Source: Streptomyces sp. NRRL S-244 (lineage in GTDB: Bacteria > Actinomycetota > Actinomycetes > Streptomycetales > Streptomycetaceae). From it: a DNA stretch of 63,112 nucleotides. The notes beneath the pieces were generated by a model, which worked only from the letters and a program-made list of their open reading frames with translations, ran no database searches and had not been told where the DNA came from. A program made the position numbers and the translations under genes. Below are positions 19,401-26,800 of the stretch, one piece after another; the stretch's first letter is position 1, and each line of letters opens with the position of its first letter. The stretch spans positions 1-63,112 of the forward strand of contig NZ_JOCX01000042.1 of the NCBI RefSeq assembly GCF_000717915.1, given 5' to 3'.

Positions 19401-20831
19401 CTCTCCGGTCCAGCGTGGCTCATCGAGGTTCAAGCAGGCGAATTCACTGCCAAGGACGTCTCGCATATGTGGCCGGGCGCCGACGAGCAGACGCACACAG
19501 GACAGCTGGGAGAGCGGAGCGAGCAGAGCTGCAGCAATGCGGTGGGGTTCGGCATCGCCGGTTGCCGTCCCAGCCTCGTCCAGGGCATCGACGACGACCA
19601 CCAGAGGCTCGGTGCGGCTTGCGAGTGCGGCGACGAGCCGCTCCGGGTCGGTTTCGGCCAGGCCGGCCGCGTCGGCGATCCCAGCGGTGATGTCTTCGAG
19701 GAGCTTGTGCCGCGCGTGTACGGCGGCGTGCAATCGTTGGTGGGGCGGTATCGCCTTGTGATCGATGTCCGGCAGGGCCGCGCGCAATAAGGGATCAGCG
19801 AGCAGTGCCAGGCGCCCGAGGAGTGATGACTTGCCGACTCCGCCTCGCCCGGTCACGATCGAGCAGCGGCCGAGCCGTCGCGATCGGCCGTCCAACCAGG
19901 CGGTCAGTTCAGTTAGGGCGGCTGAGCGTCCAGTGAAGTAGGAGCCCGCAGTTCCTGTGTATGCGTCCGTACCGCGGCCACGAGGTCCGAAGTGAGTGCG
20001 GAGTTCTTCGCGACGTCGGCGTCCCTCCAGGCTGGTCCAGGTCCGTTGTTCGGCGAGGTCCATGCCCTCGTCCGGTATATCGGGGGCGTAGCGGGGGTTG
20101 GGGATGAAGGAGAAGCCCTCGCCGCTCGGCAGAGTACCTAAAGCGACGTGCTGATACGGACTGTGCTCGGCGAGGACTTCATTGACGCGGTCTACGACTT
20201 GTTCCAGGTAGAGCTTGGGCTGACGGTGCCCGCCCAGGTCCGGGTCGTTGATCGCCGTTTGGAGGGCGTGTGTAAAGACTCCGTCTTCGGCCAGTTCGTG
20301 GGAGCGGGCGGCCGCGATGACGGAGAAGGCAGTGAGCTGGTGTTCGTCGGCGGCGCGGGTGGTGCTGAGGCGGGTGCCGAGGCCTGTGGCCAGGGCGCGT
20401 GCAGCGTCGACGCCGCCCTGCCCGGCGTAACAGGTGTCGATGATCAGCAGGATTCGCTGGATTCCGCTCTCGCTGACGATCCGGACGATGTCCTCGGTGG
20501 CCAGGGCGGTGCCGGCCAGGCGGTCACTGCGGCTGTCCCGGCACAGCAGGTAGTGGCGTTCGTGATCGCGGTCCCCGTGGCCGCTGTAGTAGAGGACGAG
20601 TGCGTCCTCCGCGCGGTCCTCAGCGCCGGCCCACTCGGACAGCTCGGCGCGAAATCCCCCACACGTTCTATCCAACAGCCGGTGACTGGTTTCGTAGCCG
20701 AGCAATGCGAAAATTTTGCTGATGACATCGACATCCGTGCGCACGCGGGGGAGCTCCGGATGATGGTCGTAACGTGCCGTACCGCCGACTATGAGCGTAC
20801 GCCGGACTGCATCTGGTGTGGATTGGGTCAC
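16425..20831 (-). CDS. caspase-like protease + STAND/NACHT-like NTPase + beta-propeller protein
   Basis: 1,468 aa. Residues 1-235 form a caspase-fold (C14) peptidase with the catalytic pair His85 (YYSGHGD) and Cys134 (IIDTCYAGQ). Residues about 295-560 form a STAND-type ATPase with P-loop TGRGGVGKSS (Lys334) and Walker B VVVVDALDE (Asp415). A helical middle follows (about 560-790), and the last 650 residues are beta-strand-rich repeats consistent with a WD40-like propeller, probably the sensing part. Known bacterial STAND proteins oligomerise on recognising an invader and switch on a fused effector; by analogy the effector here would be the protease. The start overlaps the hydrolase stop by 4 bases (ATGA). 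Codon use is less GC-biased than in neighbours, which suggests acquisition. A defence role is inferred, not shown. Confidence 0.85.
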   Translation of the reverse strand: MTQSTPDAVRRTLIVGGTARYDHHPELPRVRTDVDVISKIFALLGYETSHRLLDRTCGGFRAELSEWAGAEDRAEDALVLYYSGHGDRDHERHYLLCRDSRSDRLAGTALATEDIVRIVSESGIQRILLIIDTCYAGQGGVDAARALATGLGTRLSTTRAADEHQLTAFSVIAAARSHELAEDGVFTHALQTAINDPDLGGHRQPKLYLEQVVDRVNEVLAEHSPYQHVALGTLPSGEGFSFIPNPRYAPDIPDEGMDLAEQRTWTSLEGRRRREELRTHFGPRGRGTDAYTGTAGSYFTGRSAALTELTAWLDGRSRRLGRCSIVTGRGGVGKSSLLGRLALLADPLLRAALPDIDHKAIPPHQRLHAAVHARHKLLEDITAGIADAAGLAETDPERLVAALASRTEPLVVVVDALDEAGTATGDAEPHRIAAALLAPLSQLSCVRLLVGARPHMRDVLGSEFACLNLDEPRWTGERDVEDYARRLLLAPDGPGSIGIYTEAAAEPVARAISTRANRNYLVARLLARPLAHRAQPVDTSVPSWEKELPELSEIPNGSAGPAFRWALHEQLRVREARGRALLTALAHAEGSGLPAGDIWRATAAPFTGDEVTSQDIRWILESASAHIVEDQDVGPDGQARSVYRLYHESYAEELRAAGGPAAAERIAAALLTTVRVVPGTDACSWSDADPYVRAHLASHAAGSSLLDELVLDPAYLLVAEPSALHRALRHVRGSEAQAARAAYERCAPMLLMEDAATSPAAQLRLSAIQSGAHALAEAVRLRFPELSWDTLWAEVPARPYPFRAIGAFSAPLKGAEVLDVSGTKVLATAQASSRLELWDFDTGVRLGQLPPPALPHVLALTACEEPLAPWLLAHSGHGNEWEGTVEVFDVRTRRRIGKPVETRAALCALAEVEGAYVIGLMAADGTVQLIDAGTGSVLARLTSRLRTSDQERHEMDFATTRFSGLRHPQQLAMGMADGRLVVAAVVGVGRTAPRFAGRAELATWSVDPEQGWRVCDEHHYRLTGRNVAALAVRRGHILVSSEGRPRLTGRAQAVIRRGRVTEWFYRRGMGPSALVMTDGGSYRVWAQYSYVRVTDSDGRQSNWFRTELSESARLTVIPSDSVRTHLLTWRASGSSIQVRDLPLREEEGPTVRRSDAVDASHTDLVVGEIDGKPVLARNDFSKPLRLIDPASGQITSIFNCGLLEEMRLPDMSYCGTPGAPIMAYRFLRRWRAPHWVRIFDGNSSRRVRLAGNFLKPIREMQITSFDGRPVIIGRSSDRLTAWNLDGTHQGHIAANRCMSLRVLATEGESLLSVVDIEEQAIRIFKLPHFDQLAKAHISSDHYPGIPLAANPYDASFAHDLAIWNGSPVVGFVHRAGRVHVASILDASFEWSWKVPQSQPVTHLVLTTVGERGAAIVCTSNGTILLVEAGSERLLRQVHLGMAIRRITVISEGVVGLVTEGGLFCLRLT

Positions 20832-21706
20832 CGGGCCAACCGAAGGCCCTCTGCGATTGCGTTGCCTGTCTCTGCGGCGGTGAGGTGTGACTCTATGGCG
20901 TGGGCCTGCCAGCCATTATTGATGAGGACATCTCGAACGACATTATCGCCGTCGCTGAAGAGAGGGGACAGACGCTTGGTGAGGGCGACGACGTCGTGTC
21001 GGTCACACAGGTTGGTCCAGGCTCTTACGTTGCCTGGCCAAATCCCCTTGCCCGAGTACGGCTCGGGCAGCAAGCGGTCGAACACGAGATTCGGTATGCC
21101 CAAAGGCGATCCAAGGGTGACGAAAGTGTGGACTGGCCACTCCGGATGGGCACACAGTGCTTCGTAAGAGACGATTGAGCCAAGGGAGTGTCCGACGATC
21201 ACGCGGGTGTCTGCCGTGACCGCGGCGGCGATCTCGGCCTGGACGCGCTCGCGGACATCGGGCGTCGTGAGGTAGAGGCGGAGCTGCTTTAGTATTCCGA
21301 TGAGGAACCGGTCAGCAGTGCGCGCAAAGAAGCGGGAGCGGCTGAGCGCGTACAGAGCACGCTGAACACTCAGCGGCGTCGTGGCCTTACTGGTTCCTGT
21401 TGCCACAGGCGGTGGTACCCGATCCGGATCGACACGATGTGCCTCCGCCCACCAGCGGTTGAGCAATTCGATCTCGAACGGGTCGGTCACATCCCGATGC
21501 GAGTAGGCCGGCTCACCCTTCGTTGGCGCGGTTCCTGGTGGGCGGAACAAGTGGCCATAGAAGGCGACGCGGACGCTGTCCGACTTCACATCTGTGACCC
21601 CAGCCCGGTTCAATCCGTCACGGAGCGCAGCGGAGACTGGGCCGTGCATGGAGTTGGCGCCCGAGTGCTGCCTTCCGATGCCGTGGACCACGACGACTGC
21701 GGACAT
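20828..21706 (-). CDS. alpha/beta hydrolase (lipase/esterase-like), partner of caspase-STAND protein
   Basis: 292-aa serine hydrolase. It begins with the strand/oxyanion motif VVVVHGIGRQ (residues 4-13) and carries the nucleophile elbow VGHSLGS with Ser174. An acid is likely in NLCDRHDVV, and the catalytic His is probably in the C-terminal third (candidate WQAHAIESH). No signal peptide is seen, so it acts in the cytoplasm. The ATG at 21706 has a strong GGGGGAGG site. Its stop overlaps the next start (ATGA), making the two genes one translationally coupled unit. Inference: a second effector (lipid or ester hydrolase) or a substrate/activator of the caspase protein. Substrate unknown. Confidence 0.85.
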   Translation of the reverse strand: MSAVVVVHGIGRQHSGANSMHGPVSAALRDGLNRAGVTDVKSDSVRVAFYGHLFRPPGTAPTKGEPAYSHRDVTDPFEIELLNRWWAEAHRVDPDRVPPPVATGTSKATTPLSVQRALYALSRSRFFARTADRFLIGILKQLRLYLTTPDVRERVQAEIAAAVTADTRVIVGHSLGSIVSYEALCAHPEWPVHTFVTLGSPLGIPNLVFDRLLPEPYSGKGIWPGNVRAWTNLCDRHDVVALTKRLSPLFSDGDNVVRDVLINNGWQAHAIESHLTAAETGNAIAEGLRLAR

Positions 21707-21853
21707 CGATCCTCCCCCGGTTCTGATCCAGTGATCGTACCCGTCAGGGTGCCGGCGGATGACCGTGAGTCAGATGCGCAAACAGCGGACAACAAAAGCG
21801 GGCGGGGGAGGCGGCCTCCTCCGTGGTGGTGTCGCCGTCGCCGACCATATTGA

Positions 21854-21955
21854 TCAGAAGGTCATGGGGTTCTCGTCCAGGACGCAGCGGACGTGCGGGC
21901 CGCCGAAGTAGCCGCGGACGATGTGCTCGTCTCGCGATGCGTCAGAAAAGTCAGC
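21854..21955 (-). pseudogene. C-terminal gene remnant at island edge
   Basis: A short minus-strand frame of about 33 codons ends at TGA 21854-21856 and reads like the tail of a real protein (HIVRGYFGGPHVRCVLDEN, then PMTF), but it has no start codon and is preceded directly by a stop. The parent family was not recognised. It may be the leftover of a gene disrupted when the hydrolase/caspase operon arrived. The rest of the 21707-22082 spacer shows only the panD upstream region. Confidence 0.3.
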
Positions 21956-22082
21956 TATCGGTCAGCACGAGTCCTGAAAGGCTCGGGGACAGCTGACCGA
22001 ACCGGCGAACGGTTGTAGGCTGCGGCGACCGCCCTTGACCTGCGTGAAGCGGGCAGGGAGCAGATATTTCGGGAGCTTCTTC

Positions 22083-22502
22083 ATGTTTCGTACCATGTTC
22101 AAGTCCAAGATCCATCGGGCCACGGTCACCCAGGCCGACCTGCACTACGTCGGCTCCGTGACCATCGACGCCGATCTGCTCGACGCGGCGGATCTGCTGC
22201 CCGGGGAGCTCGTCCACATCGTGGACGTCACCAACGGGGCGCGGCTCGAGACGTACGTCATCGAAGGCGAGCGCGGTTCCGGGGTCATCGGGATCAACGG
22301 CGCCGCCGCACACCTCGTGCACCCCGGGGACCTCGTCATCCTCATCAGCTACGCACAGGTCGAGGACGCCGAGGCAAGGGTGTTGAAGCCGCGCGTCGTG
22401 CACGTGGACGCGGACAATCGCATCATCGAACTGGGCGCGGATCCGGCCGCCCCGGTGCCGGGAACGGACCAGGAGCGCAGCCCCCACGCGGTGGCTGTCT
22501 GA
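22083..22502 (+). CDS. panD: aspartate 1-decarboxylase
   Basis: 139-aa pyruvoyl-dependent enzyme converting L-aspartate to beta-alanine for pantothenate/CoA synthesis. The proenzyme cleaves itself at Gly24-Ser25, seen here as YVGSVTID; the N-terminus [20 protein letters not shown] and the motif GINGAAAHL are family signatures. The ATG at 22083 is preceded by GGGAGC. It is followed 15 bases later by a GNAT-family gene and then a racemase-like gene, all ending at one terminator, so the three form a likely operon. Confidence 0.95.
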   Translation: MFRTMFKSKIHRATVTQADLHYVGSVTIDADLLDAADLLPGELVHIVDVTNGARLETYVIEGERGSGVIGINGAAAHLVHPGDLVILISYAQVEDAEARVLKPRVVHVDADNRIIELGADPAAPVPGTDQERSPHAVAV

Positions 22503-22517
22503 GGGGAGTCGGGGACC

Positions 22518-22871
22518 ATGTCGCAGACCGGGGCCATCGGGTTCAAGGACGACCGCAAGGCAGGACGGCTGCTCGCCGTCGAGAACGATGAGGTGGTCGG
22601 CCTCATCGCGTACTTCGTGCTCGACGCGGCGCCCCACGCCCTCGTGGCGGTGCACACCATCGTCGAGCCGGGCCACGAGGGGCGGGGCATCGCCGGGGAC
22701 CTGGTGAAGGCCTTCTACGGGATCGCCGCCGCCGAAGGGGTGCCCGTGGTCCCGCTGTGCCCGTACGCGGCCAGCTGGGCCGGCCGCCACCCCGACCAGG
22801 CGCCCGAGGCGCCGGCCGAGGTGGTCGCGGCGGCGAAGGCGCAGCTCGACGCGAGCCCCGACCTCTGGTGA
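22518..22871 (+). CDS. GNAT-like N-acetyltransferase (COG2388/NATD1 type)
   Basis: 117-aa small GNAT-fold protein. VHTIVEPGHEGRGIAGDLV is the acetyl-CoA-binding loop region, and VVPLCPYAASWAGRHP is the characteristic C-terminal signature of the COG2388 family. Substrate unknown. It follows panD by 15 bases and its stop overlaps the GTG of the next gene (GTGA). In enterobacteria a GNAT protein (PanZ/PanM) promotes PanD maturation; this one is not obviously that family, but its position makes a functional link worth testing. Confidence 0.85.
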   Translation: MSQTGAIGFKDDRKAGRLLAVENDEVVGLIAYFVLDAAPHALVAVHTIVEPGHEGRGIAGDLVKAFYGIAAAEGVPVVPLCPYAASWAGRHPDQAPEAPAEVVAAAKAQLDASPDLW

Positions 22872-23488
22872 CGCCCCTGACCCTGCTGCACACCTCGCCG
22901 GTCCACGTGCCGGTCTTCGACGCCCTGCGGGACCGGGACCACCCCGGTGCCGTACTGCGCCACCTCGTGGTGCCGGAGCTGCTGGACCGGGCCCGTACGC
23001 AGGGCCCGGACTCGGTGGCTCCGGCCCTGCGGGACCTGCTGGCCGGCTCCGGCGGCCCGGTCCTGGTGACCTGCTCGACCATCGGGGCGGTCGCGGAGTC
23101 CCTGGAGCCGGAGCTAGGCGTTCCGGTCCTGCGGGTCGACCGCCCGATGGCCGCGGAGGCCGTCCGCAGGGGCCCGCGCATCGCCGTGCTGGCCACCGTG
23201 GAGTCGACGCTGGACCCGACGGTCGCCCTGGTGACGGAGGAGGCGGAGCGGGCCGGCCGCCCCGTGTCGATCACCACGCACCTGATCGCGGAAGCCTGGC
23301 CCCGCTTCGAGGCCGGCGACACCGCCGGCTACCTCGCCCGGGTGGCCCAGGCGGCCGACGCCGTCACCGGCGCGGACGTCATCGTCCTGGCCCAGGCCTC
23401 GATGGCGGACGCGTCCGCCCTCACCACCACCGCAACGCCGATCCTGTCCAGCCCGGATCCCGGCCTCGCGGCGGCCCTGGCCTCCTGA
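22868..23488 (+). CDS. aspartate/glutamate racemase-family protein
   Basis: 206 aa with GTG start coupled to the preceding stop. It shows the repeated fold of the Asp/Glu racemase superfamily: LVTCSTIGAVAE carries the first catalytic-type Cys, RIAVLATVESTLDPT lies mid-protein, and VIVLAQASMADAS sits where the second Cys motif is usually found. The second catalytic Cys is absent (Gln-Ala-Ser), so true racemisation is doubtful. Location after panD suggests a role in aspartate/beta-alanine metabolism, by inference. Confidence 0.75.
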   Translation: MTPLTLLHTSPVHVPVFDALRDRDHPGAVLRHLVVPELLDRARTQGPDSVAPALRDLLAGSGGPVLVTCSTIGAVAESLEPELGVPVLRVDRPMAAEAVRRGPRIAVLATVESTLDPTVALVTEEAERAGRPVSITTHLIAEAWPRFEAGDTAGYLARVAQAADAVTGADVIVLAQASMADASALTTTATPILSSPDPGLAAALAS

Positions 23489-23494
23489 CAACAG

Positions 23495-23527
23495 CAACGG
23501 CCCGCCGGACGTACCGGCGGGCCGTTG
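23495..23527. terminator. strong hairpin terminator (bidirectional)
   Basis: CAACGGCCCGCCGG pairs perfectly with CCGGCGGGCCGTTG around a 5-base loop and is followed by TGTTT. It ends the panD operon (+) and lies just after the convergent minus-strand gene at 23542. Confidence 0.9.
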
Positions 23528-23541
23528 TGTTTCATCGGGAA

Positions 23542-23895
23542 CTACCTGGTCGCGAGCGCCTCAGGGGGGAGCGGGAGCTCGTCCTCGAAATCGCAGACGG
23601 GCACCGCACGGATGCTGCGGCTCCACAGGCCCCGCAGGACATCGCCCACAGCCGAGACGATCTCCTGCGCGGACGCACCCGGTACGGCCTCGCATTCGAG
23701 CACCGTGGGCCACTGGAGGAATTCCGCGGCGGCGGGCGGACCGTCCGCGTACTCGTTGTGGGCGGCGACCACCGACAGCGCGGGGCCCCTGGCCGGAGCG
23801 AGCTCCGAGGCCGATGACACGAACGGATACTTCACGTAGACGGTGCAGTATTCGTACGCGCCGACGTCATCACTTGACGTTGATGAACGGTCCAT
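23542..23895 (-). CDS. candidate immunity protein for Rhs toxin
   Basis: 117-aa acidic, soluble protein without a signal peptide or recognised motif (core VYVKYPFVSSASEL, LSVVAAHNEYAD, CDFEDELPLPPEA). It starts inside the last 26 bases of the Rhs gene and has its own GAGGGG site nine bases before ATG 23895. In polymorphic toxin systems the gene immediately downstream of the toxin tip normally encodes the cognate immunity protein, so this role is inferred from position and size. It reads toward the terminator at 23495-23527. Confidence 0.65.
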   Translation of the reverse strand: MDRSSTSSDDVGAYEYCTVYVKYPFVSSASELAPARGPALSVVAAHNEYADGPPAAAEFLQWPTVLECEAVPGASAQEIVSAVGDVLRGLWSRSIRAVPVCDFEDELPLPPEALATR

Positions 23896-26800
23896 TGTCG
23901 AATGCCCCTCCCATCTTGATGATGGAGACGTCGACGTGATCCACGTCGTCTCCGAGGATCTTGGATACCTGATCCCTGATGGGGCTCAACTTCGGGCGGG
24001 CGTCACCGGCCGTGATCTTACCCGTCTTGATCGCATGGTCCCGGGTGGCCTCGTTCTGGGAGCCGGGATTGGGGTTCTTCCAGCGCGCCGCGATCAGTCG
24101 GTCGAACGTCTCCGGCGTCACCCGTACCGCGAAGTCGATATCGGATCCGCCGGTGATGTTCCCGGTCACCCGGCTGCCCTGGACGACCACGTTCCCCTCG
24201 GTCTTCAGCTGTGACTTGAAGACGCCCTCGACCTCCGAGAACTGGGCCTTGGTCAGTCCCTCGGGCACGCGCATGAGCTGGTTCCAACGGGTGCCAGGGC
24301 GAAGGGCGAACATGCCCAGGGAACCGCCGGTCATGCCCGTCATCAGGCCGAACTTGAACATCTCGCTCCGGGCGCGGCACACCCATGGCGAGTCGCCCTC
24401 CGGGCAGGGCAGGTCGGGCACGCTCTCGGTCGTCGGCGGCGCCTCGTAGGGGGCGCAGCTGCTGGCGGCGGCCCACACGCACACGCCGTTGGGAGCCTCG
24501 TACTGGTACTTGCGGGGCCGCGGGGTTTCCTTGAGGTAGACGGTGGTCTTGGACTTCAGCGTCTTGTACACCGGATACTTCGATTCCCAGGTCTCACCCG
24601 AGATGAAGTTGGGCGACACGTGGGACTCGATGAAGTCCCACTGCTCTCCGCACCCGTCCGAACAGTCCACGGAGATCATGGATGCGCGGCCCGTGGGGTC
24701 CGATGACGTCGTCGGATTGTTCTCCGCGTAGCTGTATCCGCTCAGCGACTGCCCCTTCTCGAATTCGAGGAGCGGGTCCACGGATATGAAGCGGCCGAGG
24801 AGGGGGTCGTACTCACGGGCACCGAGGTGGGTGAGCTTGCTGTCGGCGTCCTTCGTGCCGCCGACGAACCCCTTGTTGCCCGTCCAGCCCCCGGAGGACG
24901 CACCCCGGACGGCGCCGAAGACCGTGCTCTTGCGCCGACTCACCGTCTGCGCGGCATCGGCGGTGATCTGGGTGGTTCCGGTGCCGTTGCGGTCGTTGAA
25001 CTGGAAGACCAGCTTGGCCTGGGTCCGGACCGCCACGGCCGTGGTGCCGGGACCGTAGTAGCGCGTACCGACCACGTTCCCCGTCTTGTCCAGGCGCAGC
25101 TCGTTGCCGGCCGGCAGGTAGAGCGTGGTGCCCGTGGAATCGCGGCTCACCAGACGCTGGCCCGCCGGGTCGTACAGGTACTCGGAGGTGTTCGCCCCCT
25201 CCTTGACCGACTTCAGCCGTCCCTCCTCGTCCCAGGACAGGTCCTGGACACTGGAGCCGACGGTGCGGCTGCGGGTGTTGCCGACCTGGTCGTACGCGAA
25301 GGACTCGTCGTGCGCGTCCGTGCCGGTCTGCTTGACGCCCGGCAGCTGGTGCGTCCCCGCCTTGGGGGCCTGATACGTCCGGACGGTGTCGGCCGCGGGC
25401 CCGGAGGCCGTCGTGTGCCGGGTCTCCGTCTTGCGGTTGCCGACGGCGTCGTACGTGTAGCTGGTCCAGTACGCATCGGATCCGCCGACCACACCGGCCG
25501 AGGGAGCGGCGCTGCACTGCGGTGCGGTGCTGGTCCACGCCTCGGTGATGCGCCTGAGGGGGTCGAGGCGGAAGCACTGGGTGTCAGTGGTCCGGCTCGT
25601 GTCCTGCCCGGTCGAGGTGGAGATGGCCGTCACGTTGCCGGCCGGGTCCTGCGTGTAGTGGGTGTCCTCGACGCGCTGCGGGGCCGTCTCCTTGTCGAGG
25701 TAGGTGTCCGTCAGCGCCCCGGTGTGTTCGTCGTAGGCGTTCGAGAGGCTCACCGTCTGGCCGAAGGCGCCGTAGGACTCGACGAGGCTCCGGCCGTAGT
25801 GGTCGTACGTGACGTCGGAGATGATGGAATCACTGCCGGCGCCCATGAAGGCCGTCAGCCCGCTGCCGTGGGTGTAGCCCGTCGTGACGGTCTCCTGCGG
25901 CAGCCCGCCGATGGCGGGGTGCTTCGTCCACACCGGCTGCCCGGTGTTGGCGTTGTAGGAGGTGGTCCACTTGTAGGTGTTGGCCAGCGCGCCCTCGGAG
26001 TCGGGAATCGTGACCTGCGTGTTCACGGGCTGGTAGAGCCCGTTGTAGGTGGTGATGGCGGTCTCGTAGGCCTTGCCGCCCACGTAGCGCGTGGACTTGG
26101 AGAGCTGGCCCTTGGCGACCGTGTCGTAGACCCAGGCCGACAGCGTCGTGCCGTCCTTCTTCAGCGCGGTGCGCCGGCCCAGCTCGTCGTACTCGGTGCG
26201 GAGCGTGATGCCGCGCGCGTCCGTGGTGTCGAGGGGACGGTCCGCCACGTCGTACGTGGTGGTCGACGCCCCCTTGTCGGGGTCCTCGACCCGGGTCTGG
26301 CGCCCCCGGACGTCGTAGCGGTAGGTCCACTTGGCCCCGGACGGGTCCGTGACGTTGTCCAGCCGGCCCAGCTTGTCGAAAGCGAAGAGCGTCGGCCCCC
26401 CGGCCGTCAGATCCTCCTTCGTGTACTCGGTCCGCGCCGTCGTCCGGCCCAGGGCGTCCACCACGGTGCTCACCGCGGTCCCGCCCTTCGGGGGGACGAC
26501 GGTCGTGGTGTCACCCGTGTAACTCGTCGAGGTGCGCTTCGTCTCGTCGCCGAACTTCCGGGAGATGACGGCGGTGACGCGGCCGGCGCCGTCGTACTCG
26601 GTGTCAGTGGAGGCCGGGTACTTGAGCTCCTGGCCCTTGACCAGCACGGGCTCCGGCGCACCGGTCGCGTAGTAGGTGTTGGACGTACGCCACTGGAGAC
26701 CCCGCGTGTCGAAGAAGTTCTCCGACACCAGCCGGCCGGCGAGATCGGGCGAGGCTTCCTGGGTCTGGCGCGGGCGCAGAAGACCGTCGTAGAAGGCGTA

